Below, one piece after another: positions 56,111-64,000 of a DNA stretch of 64,000 nucleotides. Both the position numbers and the translations under genes were made by a program. How positions within the stretch are numbered: the stretch's first letter is position 1; each line of letters opens with the position of its first letter. The notes under the pieces are model-generated. The model searched no databases. It saw only the letters and a program-made list of their open reading frames with translations, and was not told the DNA's origin. The stretch comes from Ophthalmolycus amberensis (taxonomy: Eukaryota; Chordata; Actinopteri; Perciformes; Zoarcidae): assembly GCA_024529925.1 (NCBI GenBank), contig JAFEUB010001789.1, positions 621,501-685,500 of the forward strand, in the 5' to 3' direction.

Positions 56111-57825
56111 GTGGTCTCAGCTTCAATAAATGAAACTTCTGACCACACCCAACAGAGATAAAAAATAAAACAACCTGGAAACTTCCAACCAGAGAGGGCA
56201 GTAAAACACTGCTTCCCAGCCTAGTGTGAAGTGTTTCTTTAAAGGGTAACTGAAAAAGACCAGTAGTGACAGTTCTTTTGTGTCATTTCATTGCCGCTGC
56301 TTTCAAGTATTCGTCTCTGTCCTCATCCCACAGTCACGTTGAATTATCTCATTCCTTTTGTGCCGTAATAAGAAGCCAAAACGCATCTATGAACACTTTC
56401 TCAGTTCATGCTTCCATGTGAAGAATCTTGTTACATTTGTCTCAACCCTCCTCCACTGCCTCCCTTTCCCTTTAGCAATTTTTCTCAAGGCTGCACTTGC
56501 AGACAGAGACAGTGAATACAATGACTGCATTATATTGCATTGCCACTGTGCTGCTCCTTACTTAATTAACGCCAGCCATGCTGGACTCTAGACTGAATCA
56601 GAGCCTTTCCAGAATATTATCCCATCTGAAAAGCGTGCAGAAGGAGCAGAGCAGGTGTCAGCTCAACAGAGAGAATGTTCTTTCACCAAGTGACTTGTGC
56701 AAACATCAGCAAATGTCTGCCCCGCTGCACTGCCCTTGAGCAAGAAATGTGATCCCTGATATTGCAGGGGCATCTCATGGTCTCAGTGGGTCAGTGCCCC
56801 TCTCAGTACATCTATTCATGCACAAATGAATCACGAATCAAAAACTGAACACCTGCATCTGAAGTGGTTATTCAGAAAGACGTATGCTAATACCACATTC
56901 AGACAACAGTTTACAGTTTAGCCGGACACTTTACATGACGTTCTAGCTTTAATATTGGCTGCAATATGTTTTATCACCAAAGTTGAACGTGTTGTTGGAT
57001 TGTATCATATCCCATTTAGGGAAAAGTTGTCAGTTACTTTGTGTCAGATATGTACGAGTTACATGGAATGTGTTTTCAACTCAACGACTCAACATTACAG
57101 TAGATATCCTTTTCACTCTCCATTGAGGTGATTGTTGAAGTCATCTGCTGGACCTGTTTGTTTGACCAGTGTGCCATGGGAAGTTAGTTTTATAAACACA
57201 TTAACGGCCCGGCTAATGTTTGCGGAGCAGATGTACCACAGACTCTTTCTACTGGCTACCTGCAGCCCACATAAGGCGTAGTAGTGTGAGTCACAGGCGA
57301 AACAACATGGTGAGCTTATGTTTTGGGATTGTGTTGGATGTTTCTTCAGTATTTTGGACCCAGCAGAGCGCTCTGAAGTTTTTCTGTCTTTCCGTTGTTC
57401 TTTGTGTTTATTTGACCTGTAGGAGCAGATTTGACAGCTCAGTTCATCGAAACAGAATGATGCTTGAGTAATTGCTTATCAGGGAAGTCGTGGCACGGCC
57501 GCTTCTGAATGAGCTCTGCTAATGGCTTTCAGCACAGAAGAGTAAATCAGTGATCTGCCATCAGGGGATATTAATGCTGCCAATTTCCTCTGCTTTGATG
57601 TACTGAGAATTACCTGTTTTTTTTTGTTGTTCCCCTCCCCCCCCCGAACCTCTTTCAAATCCACACTGAGCCTGTGACATGAGCAGGAAGAGGTATAAAG
57701 CGTAAATCCCCACCACATTCAGAGGTTGCAGAGTTCATCCATAATTTATGCGGGAAGACGCTGAACAGATTGAATTGTTACAACTCAGGCTGGTACAGAT
57801 GGAGAGAGAACAAGAGAGGAATGAG

Positions 57826-57826
<1 letters not shown>

Positions 57827-57866
<40 letters not shown>
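57827..57866. repeat. (CT)20 microsatellite
   Basis: Twenty uninterrupted CT units; about 3.3 kb upstream of the galnt10 start codon. Confidence 0.92.
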
Positions 57867-57870
<4 letters not shown>

Positions 57871-58311
57871 GTCCAGACCAGGATTAGCAGAGGGAGAGAC
57901 TGCAACACATCCTTGGTTCAAGTCCGCTCTGTCAAACAACGTGTCTAATCTTGAGTTAACCCACACTCATTCCTTCTACTCAAATACAAGGGTTAGAAGA
58001 GATTCGAGAGATGCCTGACTGGTTTAGAAATGAGGATTTGTTCATCGTGTGTGTCAGAGGTTACAGGGATGAGGCAAATGCCAGTTGAAACAACAATGAA
58101 TCAGGGGGCAGTTTGAGGTCAAGAAGAGGAGGTCAGCATTCATGCTTTGCTGTCAGTGACAGACTGAGTGAGAATAACTTTTACAAAATGAAATTTATGC
58201 TAATTAGTATCTGTCGACATTACAGTAATTATCATCATATTGTCGGTTTGTCAGGAGGATTATAAAAAAACTACTGGCCCAATTTGGTAGAAGGGTGCAC
58301 AGGTGGACTCA

Positions 58312-58840
58312 TGTGCCCTCTTGGATGCCCCTATTGTAGATACAACTTGAGAAAGTGCCCTGTGGCGCAGCGGAGAAAATAGAATGAAGTGCCCCGCCGG
58401 TATATAAGACATGATGAAGTGCCCTCTGGGGTGCCCTTCCAGTGGAGAAAACATGATAAAGTGCCCTCTTAGATGCCCTTTCAGTGGAAACAATATGATG
58501 AATTTCCCTCTTGGGTGTCCCTATGACAGATAGAACATGATAAAGGGCCCTCTATCATGTTTTCACCGATGGAAGGGCATCATAAAGTGCCTTCTTGGCA
58601 GTACTACCAGTGGAGAAAACACAACAGAGTGCCCTTTTGAATGCCCCTGACACTAAAGCATGATGAAGTGCCGTCTAGGATGGCATTCAAGTAAAGAAAA
58701 CATTAGGAAGTCCCTTCTTGAATGCTCCAACAGTTTTAAAACTTAAAACTTAATAAAGTGTATTTTAGGGTACCAGCAGAGAAAATGAGATAGAGTGCAA
58801 TAATGGGTGCCCTCAAGTGCCATATAGACCGCCCTACATG
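58312..58840. repeat. Degenerate minisatellite, period about 42 bp, about 12-13 units
   Basis: Successive units begin with GTGCCCTCT-like words and end with AAAACATGATAAA/GATGAA-like words; well-preserved units are at about 58417-58458 and 58459-58500. Period 42 bp is a multiple of three, so the minus strand frame reads a 14-residue repeat (G-H-F-I-M-F-S-P-L-E-G-H-P-R) across the first units, with no sign that it is a gene. One unit is inverted (about 58552-58580). Similarity decays toward the right end. Confidence 0.85.
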
Positions 58841-58870
58841 CCAGACAACTTTCTGGACCCTGGTGCACCC

Positions 58871-58890
58871 TCACATGCAGCTGCATGTGA
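58871..58890. repeat. 20-bp perfect palindrome containing E-box words
   Basis: TCACATGCAGCTGCATGTGA equals its own reverse complement over all 20 bases. It contains CACATG, CAGCTG and CATGTG, each matching the E-box pattern CANNTG. Confidence 0.9.
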
Positions 58891-61800
58891 CACACATACA
58901 CACATGCCAATATGCTTATCCAATAATCTATTGGGATGTATGCAAAAAAAAGATTTTGGAGAGAAGTGAACGGAAGGGTTTGCAATATGCGTTTGACATA
59001 TCCAGGATGTTAAACTGAAGTGAAAACAGGTTGAAACATAAAGCTAGAAGCTAAAGCCTACAGATCACAATGTAAAAGCGAACCACCACATCGCTTGGCG
59101 ATCGAAACAGAAGACAATGAAATTAAGGATCATCGCTGTTCCTGTAAAGCCAGGTGGTTCTTTATTCACTTTTACACTTTTATCACCTTCCAACCTCGCC
59201 GGGTAAATAGTATCACTTGACTTACAAACACAATCACTCCCTTTTGTGGTGTGTGGCAGCCAAATACTTTTTTTTCCATGCAAAGGTCCTTCTGCGTTTA
59301 AAATAATGAAGTCTGCTCTTTTTGTGTATGAATTAATTATGCGGCATCAGTATTCCCTCAGACTCATGGTGTAACTGGCAGAGAAAGAAAGATTAGGCTG
59401 TTATACCCAGAGCTGTTCCTGGACCAGTGCCCTCTGTAAATATGTCTCCTCTGGTCCCACAGTGCTATCTACATCCCTTGCATTCCATTCCACTGTAGTG
59501 ACTCTGTATTGGTTTATACACTCTGACAGCTTTCACTGTAGTACTGCTACCTTCCTTAGAACTATAACAAGCACTGCCAGGTGGTCATATCTTTCCCGAA
59601 GTAATTTCTGTTGTTGCCTGGAAGCTTGTCTCGGACAAAATCCCAGCTGTGGGACAATAGATAGTAAACTGGAATGATGGAGCCTGTCTGCTGTGCCCAT
59701 TTTCTGACTTTTGTTGCTTCTTGTTGGTTTTTGTTGCTCTCCGATGTGTCAATTCCAGTCACAAGCAGTTCATAATGTGCCTGTCTCTCTTGCATTGACT
59801 GTAAAATTGGAAAATCCATTCAACAATGCTTGTGTTCGTGCTAAATTTGGACAGAATTTAAAAGAAGAAGAGTGGGGCTGGTTAATGCGAAACGCAGAGA
59901 ACTTAAGAAACAGATGAGTATGTGTACGGACTTTCCCCTTTTATGTCTTTTATATTGTTGTATCAAGACATCCAATCAATTTATCTCAGGATAATAATGG
60001 TGGTTATACTGTGGTTGTGTTATTAATATTATGTGTAAGCTTGCTCACTACGTTCTTGCATTTTGTTTTGTTAAAACTTATCAGTAACAGCCACTCTTAG
60101 CTTCAAAAACCATCATCCTTCGTAGTGTTTGAATTATATCTAAGCTGTGCTCCGTACCTCACAGTAATATATGGGAAGGGAGACAAGAGTATCAGTTCAC
60201 CAATCATCAAACAGGTGGTGTTTGGGAGCTTTTAATGAAACAGCATTGCAATTGCATGTTCTCTGCAACACTAAGAGCTTTTCCTGCTTTCTCATACTGC
60301 TATGTACACAATGTTGCCATTATTGGGGTCTCATATGTATCCTTTGACAATGCGGACCTTGAGTTTCATCTTCCTCCATTCGGAACAAAAGTGAAAGTAT
60401 CTGAATCCAACATCATGGTTCTTTAGTAATGTTGCAGCTTTTCTCTCAAGTGTCTGGTAGTATCTAAAAGCTGATCCATCTCCAGTCATCCATCTCTATT
60501 CACAAGATTATATGCATACAAAAACATATAGTATTTTCTCTCCAGCAACCCTAAAATCTATTTGTCTGTCTCTCTCTCGCCCTCTCTGCCACTGTTTGTA
60601 CACCTCTGTTCGTCTCTTCCTTCATCAGTCAGTCTGAACAGTCATCATATCCAGTCAGCCAAGTATATTCATTTCCCCTGCAATCCAAACACCTTCATCA
60701 ACATAACCAGCCCATCCACTTTTCTTCTCATTTTCTAACTTATTTTCTTCCCACTGCTGCCTTGACAGCTTCTTCAGCCTCTAACAAACAGCGGCCCGAG
60801 TGAGTCAGGCAGATGGTGCTGCCAATGTATCCACTTAAGGACAGTGAATTTCCCCAAGATGGAGCGATGAAAGTAGGGATAATAGTTTCACGTGAGCTGA
60901 CCTTCAAATATGATAAATGCTGCATTTAAATGACTAAACAGGTGGTTTGGCAGATTTTATCCAATTACCTAGAGACTATGCCAACCATTTTATATTGCCA
61001 AACCCTCCAAAGTATACATTTAAAGATTAATTGTTGATACGTAGGTGCAGGCTGGGCAGTCGGGAAGTTCGGTTAGACTCCCTAATGGCCGATTACTTCC
61101 AGGCCGAACAGGCCAGCTGTCTTAGAGTTTTTATTTTCCAATCTCTGGGGTCAGTAGAGCCAATCTAATACTGCCAATATTAGGGGGTATACAAGCCGCC
61201 CCTCGCAATTTGGACCGATCCTCGTTTGTGTTGAAATGTGATTGGCTCTGTCATTTTCAACTTGAACAAGACAAGCTGTGACTATAGTGTTCCAGCTCAC
61301 CTAGGATTGTCTGGCTTCTCTTGTTTTGATTCAGTGCAGTGGTGAAGTGTTTATACAAACTGAGGAGGCAAGTGGCAGCAAGACATCCAAAAGTGTCTCT
61401 CGAAGCTCTTCAGCATTCTCTTTATATTACAACGAGTGTATTAGTGTTATAATCGTCTATAACTCAAAGTCCCGGGCTGAATTTCAGTCCCAGTACATCC
61501 TTGTCAATGTGTTAACTACCGCCCCCCTTAGCTATGCCCTTGCATTTTTGCAGGGCACATGTGCAGTTTACATTGATGACAGTGGCAGATTCACCCACCT
61601 CTTGAAAACAACGGGTCCTTCATTTTAGACAAATGTAAAAAAGCAGACCTCTTATCTTTCCGTCTGGTGACCGTCAATTTAGTGAGTTGTGATGATAACT
61701 GTCCCATACCAGATTCATTCAGCTCTCGCGAGCTAGCCAATTAAGGATTGCTCCATGTGCTTGTTCAAAACTGTTGACTTTTTTACATTTCCAGCTGACC

Positions 61801-64000
61801 CATTTTGCAACGATAAAGCTGTGAAAGGTCTGAAACACTGAGGCTGGAACTGCATGTCCCGAGCTAAACGTTGGCATCCTCACCTGCAGATGATCTGTAG
61901 AAGACAGTCTTACAGTGTAGAGCTTAGTCGTAGTGTGGGATGAGGATCTTTAGTTCCAACATAAGCTGTTTGACTGCGTAGTTACATATTGGACAAGCAA
62001 TACAGAGGTTAGATTCATGTTTTGTTGTTCATGTTTTAAAACAACACATTTTAACAAAAAAACATCTTTGTTTCTGCCTAGCCAAGAGGCAACGTGAGGA
62101 AACTAGAGCGTGATGAGTTATAAAGTCTGACTGTGAGACAGAGCAGACTGAGGGAATACAAAGATGAAGATGAGATTATACAGCTATGCTTGAGTGCCTT
62201 CTCGCTCCAGTCTTCCAACAAGTGCCTTGTCTTTGTAATCGAAAAGACATACTAGATATTTCAAGTCAAAGAGAATGGAGTATTATCAGCCTGAGCTTCT
62301 ATCTGTCATTCATTAAAGTCAAATAATGCACGACCTCGTCCAACACTCCTAAATGCTGGTAGAGCAGCTATGTTTTCATCCAACTATCAAGCAAACTGTC
62401 AGCAGAAATAGTTATAAAACATAAACTGAATGTTACTGTGAGCTTATCCAAATCAAATTAACTGCATTTCTGAAAGAAAAAACAAACAACATTAAGAGGG
62501 TGAAGAGAATGTTGTCGCTGCTTACTTTTGGGATTTAATCAAGATTAGGCAAATGAATGCATCGTTTTGATCCACAAAGGCTGTTTCACTCATCACACAC
62601 GCATGGTTTGATATTTGGAAACTTGGTGGTTTTTCACAGGAGAAACGTGTCTAGAGCTGCTTTTGAACCACTGTTCAGTAACATTAAACAATGTATCTGG
62701 CTGATCAGAGTGAGATTAAGTCATGTTTATTTTTACTTCTGATAGTAGTGGACATTTTGTTTCTGGATCAACAATTCTGTGTTTTTAAAGTCATGCACTT
62801 CATATTCATCCCGTCCACATCTCCCTGTACAGTTTGCTTGCAGTACAAAGCAATTGCACTTCAGACACATGAGGGGAACACACTGCCACGGTACATAATT
62901 CAAGCTGCAATTATGTTTCTTTGGTAAATGTAGCTGGTAAAACAAATGAGTAATGTATCACGAAAAAAGACGACATGGGTTGTTTTGCTTGTTGTAAGTG
63001 CCCTAACTTTTAGTATTGCTTAGTATTGCACTTCCATGAAATCTGTGGATTTGCAAGAAACAGATCCAAAAGAAGGCTTTGTATGTTTTACAGGCTGAGT
63101 GGTATTTCTCATGACAGAACTTGATCAGTGAACTGATCTACAAGAGTAAAATGGATAGAGTGCCCCCTTTTTAATGTAGGCCTTTCGACGATAATGAATG
63201 AGTAAACTCAGATTAATGACACCTTGTCACTCTACACTAATGCAGAACGTACATTTAATTCAGTAACAGTTCACGAAGGTGCAGAGCTGTAAGTGAACGG
63301 AGAAACATCATTAAACCTTTAATCATTACCACCTGTGGCTGCAGGGGAGGAGGAGAAGCAGGGGAACCCGTTGTGAATGAAAGAAGGTCAAATAGACTCT
63401 CTCTCCCCGCAGTGAGTCTGCTATCTAATGTATTATATCAGGGGTATTCAATTAAAATCCAACGAGGTCGATTTAGAGAGCATTTCCTCATGCAGAGGTG
63501 TGGAACATCACAGTCATTTCGAATTTGTGGTATAATTTAGTCCCATATATATTGAAGTAGCCTAGCAGTTGTATTAACGTCTGTACGTAGTCAACAGCTG
63601 ACTGTCAAATAAAGTAAAGAAAGTTTAATTGCATAATATACAAACAATATTTATTGTCCGATTTCAAATTGAACTGGATGAATTGTAAAGAATACATAAT
63701 CTAATCATAAATACATGTTTATTGAGGTGTGACATGATGTCCGCCAAAGAAGCCAAGATATTATATCTTCTCATCTTCTAAAAAGAGAAATTTGTGTGTA
63801 GCGGTTATTGAAACCACTCGTTTCAGCTCTATTCATCTTTTTTAACATCATTGTTGGGCAGTGAATTACAGCTTAGATTGTATATTTTGTGTTGTCTCGT
63901 ATTGCTGTTTCACATTGCCGCTTTTAATGATCGCTACAGTCCCTGACTTCTGAGACTTACTGGTTTTAAACTGCCCGTAGGAAGAATGAACGTATAAGAG

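Larger units (their letters stand above)
54781..64000. other. Upstream flank of galnt10, no gene recognised
   Basis: No exon with recognisable protein similarity on either strand. Contents noted: dispersed repeat fragment (about 55975-56110), C-run near 57638-57646, (CT)20 at 57827-57866, degenerate minisatellite (58312-58840), 20-bp palindrome (58871-58890), and a possible hAT-type terminus at 63439. Confidence 0.6.

Overview
The window is vertebrate nuclear DNA, almost certainly from a ray-finned (teleost, probably percomorph) fish. It has a multi-exon gene with GT-AG introns of 0.6-16.6 kb. It carries many microsatellites and several interspersed sequences I recognise as recurrent in teleost genomes: an L2-type LINE tail, a Tc1-type transposase relic, a tRNA-headed SINE, and the repeat bearing 'GGGGACATT...GGCGAGTCCCC'. 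There is no bacterial, viral or CRISPR content.

The dominant feature is one complete protein-coding gene on the minus strand: galnt10, polypeptide N-acetylgalactosaminyltransferase 10. It runs from the start codon at 54555-54557 down to the stop codon at 3967-3969. I assembled 12 coding exons by hand from conserved protein blocks and splice sites. All junction phases agree, and the exons total 1,818 nt, giving 605 residues plus stop. The product is a Golgi type II membrane enzyme: a short basic cytosolic tail, one signal anchor, a stem, a GT-A catalytic domain with the D-S-H metal motif, a Gal/GalNAc-T motif, and a C-terminal ricin-type lectin domain in exons 10-12.

Layout by increasing coordinate: 1-3966 is the 3' UTR plus downstream intergenic DNA; 3967-54557 is the gene read right to left; 54558 to about 54780 is the 5' UTR and presumed promoter; about 54781-64000 is upstream intergenic DNA with no recognisable exon. 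Intron 4 (16.6 kb) and intron 1 (10.9 kb) are the largest. Intron 6 holds an L2-type LINE relic and a Tc1-type transposase relic. Intron 2 holds an internally deleted LINE reverse-transcriptase relic. Intron 1 holds a tRNA-derived SINE and a near-perfect short hairpin. The upstream flank has a degenerate 42-bp-period minisatellite with one inverted unit and a 20-bp perfect palindrome.

I did not find a novel multi-gene system. The points most worth a second look are: repeats lying very close to splice sites of exons 2, 3 and 7; an Asp-to-Glu change in the lectin alpha repeat; the intronic hairpin; the minisatellite; and a few AT-rich blocks that could be conserved regulatory elements.
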